A stretch of 64,000 nucleotides of DNA from positions 310,001-374,000 of the forward strand of contig NZ_CP130721.1 in the NCBI RefSeq assembly GCF_035984415.1. The letters run 5' to 3'. The DNA comes from Streptomyces sp. NBC_01296 (lineage in GTDB: Bacteria; Actinomycetota; Actinomycetes; Streptomycetales; Streptomycetaceae). This document shows, piece after piece, positions 43,519 through 52,241 of this stretch. Position 1 is the first letter of the stretch; every line of letters starts with the position of its first letter. The translations under genes and the position numbers were made by a program. The notes below the pieces were generated by a model that saw nothing but the letters and a program-made list of their open reading frames with translations, made no database searches and was not told where the DNA came from.

Positions 43519-45078
43519 ATGTCCCTCATAGGCAGGCGCCTGGCGCTTCCACACGACCTGCTCGTGCACCGGGTCTTCGAGACCCACGCCCGGCAGCACC
43601 CCGACCGGCCCGCGCTGACGTGCGGCGCCGAAGAGCTGAGCTTCGCCGAGCTGAACGCACGGGCCAACCGGTTCGCCCACCACCTCATCGCCCTCGGCGC
43701 GGGCCGGGGCTCCGTGATCGGCGTATGCCTGGACCGTACGCCCGAGCTCATGGTCGCGATCCTCGGGACCATGAAGGCCGGCGCCGCCTACGTACCGCTG
43801 GACCCGACGTACCCCGCCGAGCGGCTCCGGCTCATGGTTTCCCAAGTCGACGAGATCAAGCTCAACGTGGTCTCGGCCGACACGCGCGCCCTGGTCGCCG
43901 GGGCGCCGGGAGACCTCGTCGTCATCGACGAGCTCGGTGGGCAGCTCGACGCCCTGCCCACCACGGATCCGGTCGTCGACCTCTCCAACGACGACCTGTG
44001 CTACGTCGTGTTCACCTCCGGCTCCACCGGAACGCCCAAGGCCACCGCCGTGCGCCACGAGGGCTGGTACAACCTCCTCGAGTGGCTGCGGGTCGAGTAC
44101 GGTCTGGGCAGCGGCTCGAGCGGGCTCACCGTCAGCTCCTTCGGCTTCGACATCAGCCAGCGCGGACTGATGGCGCCGCTGTTCTGCGGTGCCACCCTCC
44201 ACCTGCTGCCCAGCCGCGTCTTCGACCCGGGCATGGCCTACCGCCTGATCGAGACCCACGGCGTGCGGCAGCTGCACTGCGCGCCGAGCACCTTGTATGT
44301 GCTCATCGAGCACGAACAGGCCCTGGGGACCGACGCGCTGACCCGGGTGGGCCACGTCTTCATCGGCGGGGAGCCGCTCACCGTCTCCCGGGTCGAGGAC
44401 TGGGCCGGCCGGGAAGGCAACTCCTGCGTCCTGCTACACCAGTACGGGGTGGCCGAATGCACGGACGTGGCGACCTCCCACGTGCTCGCGGACTACGCCC
44501 GCTACCGGGGCACCGCGACGCCGGTGGGAGAGCCCGTGTACAACACCGAGATCCACCTCCTCGACGACGAGTCGAACGAGGTCCCGGACGGCGAGACCGG
44601 AGAGATCTGCATCTCGGGCCTCAGCGTCAGCGCCGGTTACCTCAACGCCTCGCCGGCCGACACCCGGCGGTTCACCGACCGGCACACGGCCGACGGCACC
44701 GTCAGGACCTACCGGACCGGTGACCGCGGCTACGTCACCCCGGACGGGGAACTGGTGGTGGTCGGCCGCGTCGATGCCCAGGTCAAGATCCGCGGCATGC
44801 GGATGGACCTGGGGGACGTGGAGCACGGGGTCCGGTCCCACCCGCTCGTCGACGACACCGTGGTCCTGGCGGTTGCGGACGACTCGGGCGAGCTGCGTCT
44901 GGTGGGCTTCGTACTGCCCGCGGCCGACGGCCTCGACACCCGGGCGCTCTACCGCGACCTGCTCGCCACCCTGCCCCGGAACATGGTGCCGCAGGAGTTC
45001 ACGGTCCTCGACGCCTTCCCGCTGAACCCGAACGGCAAGACCGACCGGCGGGCCCTGGCAGCCCGGGCCGCCGGCTGA
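43519..45078 (+). CDS. Stand-alone NRPS adenylation enzyme
   Basis: A 519-residue amino-acid-activating enzyme: TSGSTGTPKA, the substrate Asp in FGFDIS, YRTGDRGY, VDAQVKIRGMRMDLGD and the catalytic Lys in NPNGKTDRR. The usual YGPTE is YGVAE. Lining up by eye with the phenylalanine-activating GrsA gives pocket residues D-I-R-T-F-G-Q-D-V-K, a set I do not recognise; the alignment is approximate. It carries no carrier domain; the 75-residue carrier protein two genes downstream is the obvious acceptor. The layout (separate adenylation enzyme, carrier, SyrB2-like enzyme, thioesterase) matches known carrier-bound amino-acid halogenation pathways. Confidence 0.92.
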   Translation: MSLIGRRLALPHDLLVHRVFETHARQHPDRPALTCGAEELSFAELNARANRFAHHLIALGAGRGSVIGVCLDRTPELMVAILGTMKAGAAYVPLDPTYPAERLRLMVSQVDEIKLNVVSADTRALVAGAPGDLVVIDELGGQLDALPTTDPVVDLSNDDLCYVVFTSGSTGTPKATAVRHEGWYNLLEWLRVEYGLGSGSSGLTVSSFGFDISQRGLMAPLFCGATLHLLPSRVFDPGMAYRLIETHGVRQLHCAPSTLYVLIEHEQALGTDALTRVGHVFIGGEPLTVSRVEDWAGREGNSCVLLHQYGVAECTDVATSHVLADYARYRGTATPVGEPVYNTEIHLLDDESNEVPDGETGEICISGLSVSAGYLNASPADTRRFTDRHTADGTVRTYRTGDRGYVTPDGELVVVGRVDAQVKIRGMRMDLGDVEHGVRSHPLVDDTVVLAVADDSGELRLVGFVLPAADGLDTRALYRDLLATLPRNMVPQEFTVLDAFPLNPNGKTDRRALAARAAG

Positions 45079-45106
45079 CGCAGACCGTCAACGGCCCCAC
45101 CTGCCC

Positions 45107-45129
45107 GCTCGCCCACGTCCCCGGCGAGC
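45107..45129 (+). terminator. Hairpin between adenylation and halogenase-like genes
   Basis: GCTCGCC and GGCGAGC arms around a 9-base loop. Probably an intercistronic structure rather than a full stop, since the same-strand genes continue. Confidence 0.35.
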
Positions 45130-45187
45130 GCTTCCAGAAACCTTCATTTCCGCACGCGTGGCTCTCGAGCAAAGGAACAGCATCCGC

Positions 45188-46141
45188 ATGACCATCGACC
45201 AGCAGCGCCCGACCCCGGCCGCCCAGATCTCCGGCAACGCGATCGTCCCCGAGGACATCAAGGCGAACATCGAGCAGTTCAGCCTCGACGGCTTCACCGG
45301 CCCGATCAAGCTGTACGAGCCGGAGGAGGCCGCTGCCCTGATCCGCGAGATCCGGATCAACAACCAGGACGCCTCGCGCGCCCTGTACAAGAACAGCGTC
45401 AACTACGACCGGCACTTCGACATCCCGGAGCTCAGCCGGCACATCACCCACCCGACGATCGTCAAGTACCTGACGGCCATCCTCGGCCCGGACGTACTGA
45501 ACTGGCGCACCGAGTGGTTCCCCAAGTTCCCGGGCGCCAAGGCGACCGAGTGGCACCAGGTGCGCGACTACAGCTACGCCAACGGCAAGCCGCAGCTCCT
45601 GCCGACCGAGTCGGACTGGAACGCCTACATCGACATCACCGTCTGGACGACCTTCACGCCGGCCACCAAGGACAGGGCCTGCATGAAGTTCGTGCGCGGT
45701 TCGCAGCGCGACTGGATCTTCGACGAGCACAAGGCCACCCAGGCCGGCCGCAGCGCGGACTACGACGTCGCCCACTCCAACACCGGCTTCTTCGGCTACG
45801 ACTTCGCCGACTTCAAGATCGACCCGAAGTGGGAGCCGCGCCCCGAGGACGTCGTCGAGCTGGAGATGCAGCCGGGCGAGGCCGTCATCTTCACGGCGTC
45901 GTGCGTGCACGGCTCCACCCCGAACAACACCGAGCGCGAGACCCGCTTCGCGATCGCCAGCCGGTACGTCCCCACGCACGTGCGCGTCTACCCGGAGCAG
46001 GACTCCTTCAGCGCCCACGGTGCGACGTTCGACCTGTCCGAGTACGGCAGCGTCGTCGTGGCCGGTGAGAACCGCTACGAGCACAACCGGATCCGTACCG
46101 AGAACAACCACGGCACCCCGTTCGGCTGGACCGCGAGCTGA
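45188..46141 (+). CDS. SyrB2-like Fe(II)/2OG enzyme acting on a carrier-bound amino acid; predicted halogenase-type site (HxV)
   Basis: A 317-residue protein close to SyrB2 (about 310 residues) along its length: NYDRHFD, NWRTEWFPKFPG, WHQ, NGKPQ, ITVWTTFT, FFGYDF and IASRYVP are all shared or nearly so. Hydroxylases of this family bind iron with His-x-Asp/Glu; SyrB2 has His-x-Ala, which frees a site for chloride. Here the motif is H123-Q-V125, so no carboxylate is available. The distal His241 and the 2-oxoglutarate-binding Arg253/Arg259 region are kept. I infer a carrier-bound amino-acid halogenase, or another radical reaction that needs an open iron site; Val instead of Ala or Gly is unusual. 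ATG 45188 follows AAAGGAAC; a GTG ten codons upstream lacks a ribosome site. Next gene: carrier protein. Confidence 0.9.
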   Translation: MTIDQQRPTPAAQISGNAIVPEDIKANIEQFSLDGFTGPIKLYEPEEAAALIREIRINNQDASRALYKNSVNYDRHFDIPELSRHITHPTIVKYLTAILGPDVLNWRTEWFPKFPGAKATEWHQVRDYSYANGKPQLLPTESDWNAYIDITVWTTFTPATKDRACMKFVRGSQRDWIFDEHKATQAGRSADYDVAHSNTGFFGYDFADFKIDPKWEPRPEDVVELEMQPGEAVIFTASCVHGSTPNNTERETRFAIASRYVPTHVRVYPEQDSFSAHGATFDLSEYGSVVVAGENRYEHNRIRTENNHGTPFGWTAS

Positions 46142-46182
46142 CCCCCTTCTCCTTCCCCCTTCACCGAAAAGGACCACAGAAC

Positions 46183-46410
46183 GTGATTGCAACGAAGATC
46201 CACGCCATTTGGAGCCGTGAGCTCAAGCTCGAGCAGTTCGCCGACACGGACGACTTCTTCGACCTCGGCGGGCACTCACTGATCATGACCCGGATCCAGC
46301 GCGAGATCCTCTCCGAGCTCGGCATCGAGGTTTCGATGGACCAGCTCTTCCGCAAGTCCACGGTCGCGGCGATCTCCGAGCACATCGAGACGGCCCTCGC
46401 GGCCGCCTGA
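46183..46410 (+). CDS. Stand-alone peptidyl carrier protein
   Basis: A 75-residue carrier domain with the phosphopantetheine Ser in DLGGHSL (residue 32). It should be loaded by the upstream adenylation enzyme, activated by the Sfp-type transferase at the end of the locus, presented to the SyrB2-like enzyme and unloaded by the type II thioesterase. GTG start with AAGGA upstream. A 21-bp hairpin follows directly, so it may be expressed more strongly than the genes beyond. Confidence 0.95.
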   Translation: MIATKIHAIWSRELKLEQFADTDDFFDLGGHSLIMTRIQREILSELGIEVSMDQLFRKSTVAAISEHIETALAAA

Positions 46411-46436
46411 TCCAGGGTCCGCTGCCGCCAGACGTT

Positions 46437-46485
46437 GCTGCGACGCCGGGGACAGGGCTCCACACCCTGTCCCCGGCGTCGCAGC
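46437..46485 (+). terminator. 21-bp perfect hairpin after the carrier gene
   Basis: Arms 46437-46457 and 46465-46485, loop of 7 bases, no mismatch. It ends 34 bases before the aminotransferase start codon, within a same-strand gene run. Strong enough to terminate; it may attenuate transcription into the last two genes. Confidence 0.8.
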
Positions 46486-46519
46486 GGTTCCTCTCCCACC
46501 ACTACAGGAAGATCCCCCA

Positions 46520-47800
46520 GTGCAGCTATCGAGTCGGGGCCGGCAGATGTCCCGCCTGTCGGGCATCCGCAGCATCATGGAGGACATCGCCGCGGCCGAC
46601 CGGGACGCGGGCGACGGCGAATGGCTCAACCTCAGCCCGGGCAACCCCTCGCACATCCCCGAGGTCGTCGCGGCCTGGCGCCGCCTCACCCAGGAGGCCC
46701 TGGACGACCGGTTCGTCGAGTCCAGCACCCGGTACGGGCCCTCGCGCGGCACCGCCACCCTCGTCGAAGCGATCGTCGACTACTTCAACCTCACCTACGG
46801 CTGGTCGATCGGGCCGGAGAACGTGGTCGTGGGGCCCGGCAGCCAAATGCTGTCGTTCATCGCGACCAGCCTGTACACCGGCCCCGACGCGGACGGCGTG
46901 CTGCAGCCGCTGGTGCTGCCCCGCCTGCCCGACTACACCGGCTACCAGGGACTCAGCCCGGACCCCGGCAACACGGTCGGCATCGAGCCGTTGATCGTGC
47001 CCGAGGGATCCCACTCGTTCCACTACAGCCTGGACACCGAGGCCCTGGCCCGGCAGACCCGCATGGGCATGATGCTGCTGTCCAACCCGGCGAACCCGAC
47101 CGGCAGCAGCATCGAGGCGTCCGAACTGAAGACGCTGATCGCCACCGCCGAGGAACGCGACGTACCTCTGGTGCTCGACCACGCTTACGGGGAGCCCTTC
47201 CCCCAGGTGGTCCGGACCAGGCTCGCCCCCGTGCTGCATTCGCACGTCATCAACCTCTTCACGCTGTCCAAGGCGGGGCTGCCCGGCGAGCGGATCGCCT
47301 TCGCGATCGGCCCGGCCGACCTGATCGACCCGATGGTGTCGTTCATCGCCAACACGACACTGCACGCGCCGCAACTGCTCCAGGCCGTCGTCGAACGCTC
47401 ACTGACGACCCGGGAGATCGACGTGATCTCCGAGCGCCACATCAAGCCCTACTACCAGGCCAAGCGGGCGATGGCCGAGGCCCTGCTCGCCGAATCCCTC
47501 CCGGACGACCTGAACTGGCGGCTGCACTCCAGTGACGGGGGGATGTTCTGCTGGCTGTGGATCGACCACGACTGGTTCGACGACCTGACGCTGTACGAGT
47601 TCCTCAAGCGCAAGCAGATGTTCATCGTCCCCGGCCGGCACTTCTTCGTCGAGCCGCTGGACACACCGTTCCTCGGCACGCACGGCAAGCGCTGCATCCG
47701 ACTGAGCCTGAGTCCGGACGAATGGGCCGTCGCCGACGGCATCGTCCGGCTGGGTGAGGCGCTCGAAGAGCTGCGCGCGAGCGCGGGAACCGGAGAGTGA
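46520..47800 (+). CDS. avtA: AvtA-like (valine-pyruvate type) PLP aminotransferase
   Basis: A 426-residue class I aminotransferase closely similar to valine-pyruvate transaminase: LSPGNPSHIPE at the start, SNPANPTGS, VLDHAYGEPFP, the PLP-binding Lys in TLSKAGLPGER, and VPGRHFF near the end. It should turn a branched or straight-chain 2-keto acid into its amino acid. In this locus the keto acid made by the LeuA-LeuCD-LeuB route would be its substrate, giving the amino acid that the adenylation enzyme loads. GTG start after AGGAAGA. Its stop overlaps the thioesterase start (GTGA). Confidence 0.9.
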   Translation: MQLSSRGRQMSRLSGIRSIMEDIAAADRDAGDGEWLNLSPGNPSHIPEVVAAWRRLTQEALDDRFVESSTRYGPSRGTATLVEAIVDYFNLTYGWSIGPENVVVGPGSQMLSFIATSLYTGPDADGVLQPLVLPRLPDYTGYQGLSPDPGNTVGIEPLIVPEGSHSFHYSLDTEALARQTRMGMMLLSNPANPTGSSIEASELKTLIATAEERDVPLVLDHAYGEPFPQVVRTRLAPVLHSHVINLFTLSKAGLPGERIAFAIGPADLIDPMVSFIANTTLHAPQLLQAVVERSLTTREIDVISERHIKPYYQAKRAMAEALLAESLPDDLNWRLHSSDGGMFCWLWIDHDWFDDLTLYEFLKRKQMFIVPGRHFFVEPLDTPFLGTHGKRCIRLSLSPDEWAVADGIVRLGEALEELRASAGTGE

Positions 47801-48567
47801 CGACCATGGGCAAGTGGCTGCGCCGCCGCGAGGCGCAGGAGACGGCGGTCAGCCGCCTCGTCTGCCTGCCGCACGCGGGCGGCACCGCCGCGTCGTTCGC
47901 CGGCTGGGCCGGTCGGCTGCCGGCCGGGGTGGAGCTGATCGCCGTGCAGTACCCGGGCCGGCAGGACAGGCTGGGCGAGGAGCCGATCGGGGACATGGCC
48001 ACGATGGCCGAGCAGGTGGCGCAGGCGCTGCGGCCCCTGCTGGACCTCCCGATGTTCTTCTTCGGGCACAGCATGGGCACCGGCCTGGCCTACGAGGTCG
48101 CCGGCATCCTCGAGCGCGAGGACGACTTCGTGGCGGAACACATCTTCGTGTCCGCGAGGCCGGCGCCCCACCTGATCGACGGGGAGTACCGGCACCGGTT
48201 GAGTGACGAGGACCTCGTCGCTGCGATGCGCCGGCTCGGCGGTCCGGACGCGGCGGTGCTCGACCATCCGGAGCTGCTGCCGCTGATCCTCCCGCCCCTG
48301 CGGGCGGATCTGGCGCTGCTGGACCGGTATCGGCCCGAGCGGCTGACCCCGCTGCGGGCACCGCTGACCGTGTTCGGCGGCGAGAGCGACGACACGTGCC
48401 CGGTCTCCCAGCTGTCCGCCTGGAGCGCGGCCACCACCGCCGACGTGCGGGTGCGGACGTTTCCCGGCGGCCACCACTACCTGCGCGAGTGCGAGGACGA
48501 CGTGCTCGGAGCGGTCTGCGCGGAGATTCTGGCAGCGCGCCGGGGCCGACAGCCGCTTGATGCATGA
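47797..48567 (+). CDS. Type II thioesterase
   Basis: A 256-residue alpha/beta hydrolase of the GrsT/RifR type: LVCLPHAGGTAASF at the start, nucleophile in FGHSMGTG, Asp in FGGESDDTC and His in PGGHHYL. Such enzymes clear or release carrier-bound chains. As no integrated thioesterase is seen in this locus, it may release the finished amino acid from the carrier protein. The 4-base overlap with the aminotransferase implies coupled translation. Confidence 0.93.
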   Translation: MTTMGKWLRRREAQETAVSRLVCLPHAGGTAASFAGWAGRLPAGVELIAVQYPGRQDRLGEEPIGDMATMAEQVAQALRPLLDLPMFFFGHSMGTGLAYEVAGILEREDDFVAEHIFVSARPAPHLIDGEYRHRLSDEDLVAAMRRLGGPDAAVLDHPELLPLILPPLRADLALLDRYRPERLTPLRAPLTVFGGESDDTCPVSQLSAWSAATTADVRVRTFPGGHHYLRECEDDVLGAVCAEILAARRGRQPLDA

Positions 48568-48571
48568 ACCG

Positions 48572-48626
48572 TGCGAAATGGCGCCGGGCCCTCGGGAAGA
48601 TCCCGAGGGCCCGGCGCCATTTCGCA
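48572..48626. terminator. 26-bp perfect bidirectional terminator
   Basis: Arms 48572-48597 and 48601-48626 with a 3-base loop, between the convergent thioesterase and cupin genes. The longest perfect hairpin in the window; it marks the end of the rightward biosynthetic run. Confidence 0.92.
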
Positions 48627-48648
48627 TGTGTTCGGGCCGGCGTCGCGC

Positions 48649-49041
48649 TCAGCCGACGTGGTGTCCGGTGGTTGCGTCGACGTGGTCGGGAATGTCCTCG
48701 TGGGTGTCCCCGACCGTCAGCGTGCCCGTGGGTTCGACCATGATGATGTGCGATTCGTCATCGGACTCCGGCTTGTGCTCGATGCCCCGCGGCACGACGT
48801 AGGTGTCTCCCTGGTGGAGGGTCACGAAGCGCTCCACCCCGTCTTCCCGCAGGTGGAGGACGAGCCGTCCGGCCGCGACGATGAAGAGCTCGTCGGTGTC
48901 CTGGTGGGAGTGCCACAGGTATTCACCGTGGAATTTCGCCACCCGCACGTCGTAGCCGTTGAACTGGGCGACGATGCGAGGACTCCACAGCTCGCTGAAG
49001 GAATCGAGAGTCTTCTGGATGTTCACCGGTCCGGTCATCAT
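48649..49041 (-). CDS. Small cupin-domain protein
   Basis: A 130-residue single-domain cupin: WHSHQDTDELFIVAAGRLVL holds motif 1 (two His and a Glu as likely metal ligands) and GDTYVVPRGIEHKPESDDE holds motif 2 with a third His. AAGGAG nine bases before the ATG. It resembles stand-alone mannose-6-phosphate-isomerase-like cupins common near metabolite loci. It could bind metal for a small-molecule reaction or act as a sensor; no specific role can be given. Confidence 0.85.
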   Translation of the reverse strand: MMTGPVNIQKTLDSFSELWSPRIVAQFNGYDVRVAKFHGEYLWHSHQDTDELFIVAAGRLVLHLREDGVERFVTLHQGDTYVVPRGIEHKPESDDESHIIMVEPTGTLTVGDTHEDIPDHVDATTGHHVG

Positions 49042-49079
49042 GTGTTCGTGCTCCTTGAATGCCGCGGTTTCGGACAGGC

Positions 49080-49116
49080 GTGTGCCGCCCTGGTCGGAGC
49101 GACCGGGGCGGCACAC
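49080..49116 (-). terminator. Hairpin downstream of the LeuD-LeuB gene
   Basis: Arms 49080-49090 and 49106-49116 (11 bp), with a further 4-bp pair inside. It lies between the LeuD-LeuB fusion stop and the cupin gene on the same strand and separates the two units. Confidence 0.7.
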
Positions 49117-49148
49117 GGGGATGGTGGGAGATACGCAACGCGGGCCGG

Positions 49149-50780
49149 CTAGACGGCGGCCCGCACGGCGAGCGCGTCGCCGATCTCTTCCGTGGTGCGG
49201 AAGGTTCCGTCGCGTTCGGCGAGGTCGGCGGTGACGGCGTCTTCGATGCGGGCGGCCTGGGTCTCGTGGCCGAGGTGGCGCAGCAGGAGGGCGACGGAGA
49301 GGATCGTGGCGGTCGGGTCGGCCTTGCCGGTGCCGGCGATGTCCGGGGCCGAGCCGTGGACGGGCTCGAACATGGACGGGTAGGTGCCGGTCGGGTTGAT
49401 GTTCCCGGAGGCGGCGAGGCCGATTCCGCCGGTCACGGCGGCGGCCAGGTCGGTGAGGATGTCGCCGAAGAGGTTGTCCGTGACGATGACGTCGAAGCGC
49501 TCGGGCTGGGTGACGAAGAAGATCGTCGCGGCGTCGACGTGCAGGTAGTCGGTGGTGACCTCGGGGTATTCCTGGCCGACCTTGTCGAAGATGTTCTTCC
49601 ACATGTGGCCCGCGTACACGAGGACGTTGTTCTTGTGGACCAGCGTCAGCTTCTTGCGGGGGCGGGCGTTCGCCCGCTCGTACGCGTCGCGTACGACGCG
49701 CTCGACGCCGTAGGCGGTGTTGATGCTGACCTCGGTGGCCACCTCGGCGGGGGTGCCGGTGCGCAGGCTGCCGCCGTTGCCGGTGTATGGGCCCTCGGTG
49801 CCCTCGCGGACCACGACGAAGTCGATCTCCGGGCGGCCGGCGAGCGGGGTGGCCGTGTTCGGGAAGAGCTTCGAGGGGCGCAGGTTGATGAAGTGGTCGA
49901 ACGCGAAGCGGAGCTTGAGCAGCAGGCCGCGCTCCAGGACGCCCGAGGGGACCGACGGGTCGCCGATGGCGCCGAGCAGGATCGCGTCGTGGTGCTTGAG
50001 CGCCTCGAGCTCGTCGTCCGGGAGGGTCTCACCGGTGCGGTGCCAGCGCGTGGCGCCGAGGTCGTACTGCTTGGTCTCCAGCTTCACATCCTGGGGCAGG
50101 ACCGCGGTAAGGACCTTGAGGCCCTGAGCCACGACTTCCTGGCCGATGCCATCACCGGGGATCACCGCGAGGTTGATGACGCGGGGTTCCGGACGGGTCG
50201 TGCGTGGCTTGAAGCTGGGTCGGGTGGTTTCGTAGGTGGCGATGTCCGCTTCGTTCTGAAGGGTGAGCGAGATGTCGTCCAGGCCTTCGAGGAGGCGCCA
50301 GCGGGCGTTGTCGTCGAGTTCGAACTCGGCCTCGATTCCCGCCGCGCGGACCTGGCGGGCGACGAGGTCGACCGTCACCTCGGCGGTCGGGTCGGCCTCG
50401 GTCAGCTCCCACAGCCGGTCGACGGTTTCCTGGGGCAGGACCACGGTGAGCAGGCCGTTCTTCAGCGAGTTGCCGCGGAAGATGTCGGCGAAGCGGGGGG
50501 AGATGACGGTCTTGAAGCCGAAGTTCTGCAGGGCCCAGACGGCGTGTTCGCGTGAGGAGCCGGTGCCGAAGTCGGGGCCGGCGATCAGCACGGTCGCGCC
50601 CTGGCGCTCGGGGCGGTTCGTGATGAACTCGGGGTCCTTGCGCCAGGCCTCGAAGAGGCCGTCCTCGAATCCGTCACGGGTGATCTTCTTCAGCCAGTGG
50701 GCCGGGATGATCTGGTCGGTGTCGACGTTGGAGCGGCGCAGCGGGACGGCCCGGCCGGTGTGGGTGGTGAAGGCTTCCAT
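49149..50780 (-). CDS. leuDB: Fused isopropylmalate isomerase small subunit (LeuD) and isopropylmalate dehydrogenase (LeuB)
   Basis: A 543-residue fusion. Residues 1 to about 190 are LeuD (RSNVDTDQIIPA, GPDFGTGSSREHA, NSLKNGLL); from about 198 it is a complete LeuB (INLAVIPGDGIGQEV, the metal and substrate residues of VHKNNVLV, VTDNLFGDILTDL, EPVHGSAPDIAG). The junction is a short Thr/Arg/Pro linker. One chain thus carries the isomerase small subunit and the oxidative decarboxylation step, so intermediates could be handed on. LeuC ends three bases upstream. Normally these are separate housekeeping genes; the fusion and its place in a metabolite locus point to a dedicated chain-extension pathway. 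Confidence 0.95.
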   Translation of the reverse strand: MEAFTTHTGRAVPLRRSNVDTDQIIPAHWLKKITRDGFEDGLFEAWRKDPEFITNRPERQGATVLIAGPDFGTGSSREHAVWALQNFGFKTVISPRFADIFRGNSLKNGLLTVVLPQETVDRLWELTEADPTAEVTVDLVARQVRAAGIEAEFELDDNARWRLLEGLDDISLTLQNEADIATYETTRPSFKPRTTRPEPRVINLAVIPGDGIGQEVVAQGLKVLTAVLPQDVKLETKQYDLGATRWHRTGETLPDDELEALKHHDAILLGAIGDPSVPSGVLERGLLLKLRFAFDHFINLRPSKLFPNTATPLAGRPEIDFVVVREGTEGPYTGNGGSLRTGTPAEVATEVSINTAYGVERVVRDAYERANARPRKKLTLVHKNNVLVYAGHMWKNIFDKVGQEYPEVTTDYLHVDAATIFFVTQPERFDVIVTDNLFGDILTDLAAAVTGGIGLAASGNINPTGTYPSMFEPVHGSAPDIAGTGKADPTATILSVALLLRHLGHETQAARIEDAVTADLAERDGTFRTTEEIGDALAVRAAV

Positions 50781-50783
50781 GGT

Positions 50784-52208
50784 TCAGACTCCGGCGGTCG
50801 CGGTGGCGTCGGACAGGTCGGCGGGCGAGGCCAGATGGCCCAGCACCGCGGTGGCGGCGGCCACCTGCGGGGAGACCAGGTGGGTCCGCCCGCCCTTGCC
50901 CTGGCGGCCTTCGAAGTTGCGGTTGGAGGTGGATGCGGAGCGCTCGCCGGGGGCCAGTTGGTCGGGGTTCATGCCCAGGCACATCGAGCAGCCCGCGTGC
51001 CGCCATTCGGCGCCGGCCTCGGTGAAGACCTTGTCCAGGCCCTCCTCCATGGCTTGGAGGGCGACGCGGACGGAGCCGGGGACGACCAGCATCCGTACGC
51101 CGTCGGCGACTTTGCGGCCCTCGACGATGGAGGCGACGGCGCGCAGGTCCTCGATGCGGCCGTTGGTGCAGGAGCCGACGAAGACGGTGTCGACCTTGAT
51201 CTCGCGCAGCGGCTGCCCGGCCGTCAACCCCATGTACTCCAGGGCCTTTTCGGCGGCGTGGCGCTCGGATGCGTCCTCGTACGAAGCAGGATCGGGGACG
51301 TTCGCGGACAGGGGCGCGCCCTGGCCCGGGTTCGTGCCCCAGGTGACGAACGGCGACAGCGTGGCGCCGTCGATGACGACCTCGGCGTCGAAGACCGCGT
51401 CCTCATCGGTGCGCAGGGTCTGCCAGTAGCCGACCGCCGCGTCCCAGTCCGCACCCGTCGGGGCGTGGTCGCGGCCCTTGAGGTAGTCGAAGGTGGTCTG
51501 GTCGGGGGCGATCATGCCCGCGCGGGCGCCGGCCTCGATCGACATGTTGCAGATGGTCATGCGGGCTTCCATCGAGAGTTTCTCGATGGCCGCACCGCGG
51601 TATTCCAGGATGTAGCCCTGGCCGCCGCCCGTGCCGATCTTCGCGATGATCGCCAGGATCAGGTCCTTGGCGGTGACGCCGTCGGCGAGCTCGCCGGTGA
51701 CGGTGATCGCCATCGTCTTGGGGCGGGCCAGCGGCAGGGTCTGGGTGGCCAGCACGTGCTCGACCTGGCTGGTGCCGATACCGAAGGCCAGCGCACCGAA
51801 AGCACCGTGGGTGGAGGTGTGGGAGTCACCGCAGACCACGGTGGTGCCCGGCTGGGTCAGGCCCAGCTGCGGTCCCACCACGTGGACGACGCCCTGCTCG
51901 ACATCGCCCAGGGAATGCAGGCGCACGCCGGACTCCGCGCAGTTCCTGCGCAGCGTCTCCAGCTGGGCCCGGGAGACCGGGTCCGCGATCGGCTTGTCGA
52001 TGTCGAGGGTGGGGGTGTTGTGGTCCTCGGTGGCGATGGTGAGATCGAGCCGCCGGACCTTGCGGCCGGCCTGCCGCAGGCCCTCGAAGGCCTGGGGGCT
52101 GGTCACCTCGTGCAGCAGGTGCAGATCGATGAAGAGGAGGTCGGGCTCGCCCTCGGCGCGCCGGACGACATGGTCGTCCCAGACCTTCTCCGCGAGTGTC
52201 CTACCCAT
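50784..52208 (-). CDS. leuC: Isopropylmalate isomerase large subunit (LeuC)
   Basis: A 474-residue aconitase-family protein. The [4Fe-4S] cysteines are present (VGSCTNGR and GCSMCLGMN), with VVCGDSHTSTHGAFGALAFGIG in the active-site region. With LeuD of the downstream fusion it should isomerise 2-alkylmalate to 3-alkylmalate. AGGGGGAA is nine bases before the ATG. It lies 33 bases after the phosphopantetheinyl transferase gene and 3 bases before the fusion gene: one leftward operon. Confidence 0.95.
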   Translation of the reverse strand: MGRTLAEKVWDDHVVRRAEGEPDLLFIDLHLLHEVTSPQAFEGLRQAGRKVRRLDLTIATEDHNTPTLDIDKPIADPVSRAQLETLRRNCAESGVRLHSLGDVEQGVVHVVGPQLGLTQPGTTVVCGDSHTSTHGAFGALAFGIGTSQVEHVLATQTLPLARPKTMAITVTGELADGVTAKDLILAIIAKIGTGGGQGYILEYRGAAIEKLSMEARMTICNMSIEAGARAGMIAPDQTTFDYLKGRDHAPTGADWDAAVGYWQTLRTDEDAVFDAEVVIDGATLSPFVTWGTNPGQGAPLSANVPDPASYEDASERHAAEKALEYMGLTAGQPLREIKVDTVFVGSCTNGRIEDLRAVASIVEGRKVADGVRMLVVPGSVRVALQAMEEGLDKVFTEAGAEWRHAGCSMCLGMNPDQLAPGERSASTSNRNFEGRQGKGGRTHLVSPQVAAATAVLGHLASPADLSDATATAGV

Positions 52209-52241
52209 GATGACGTTCCCCCTGGCTGCTGATCGTTCCTG

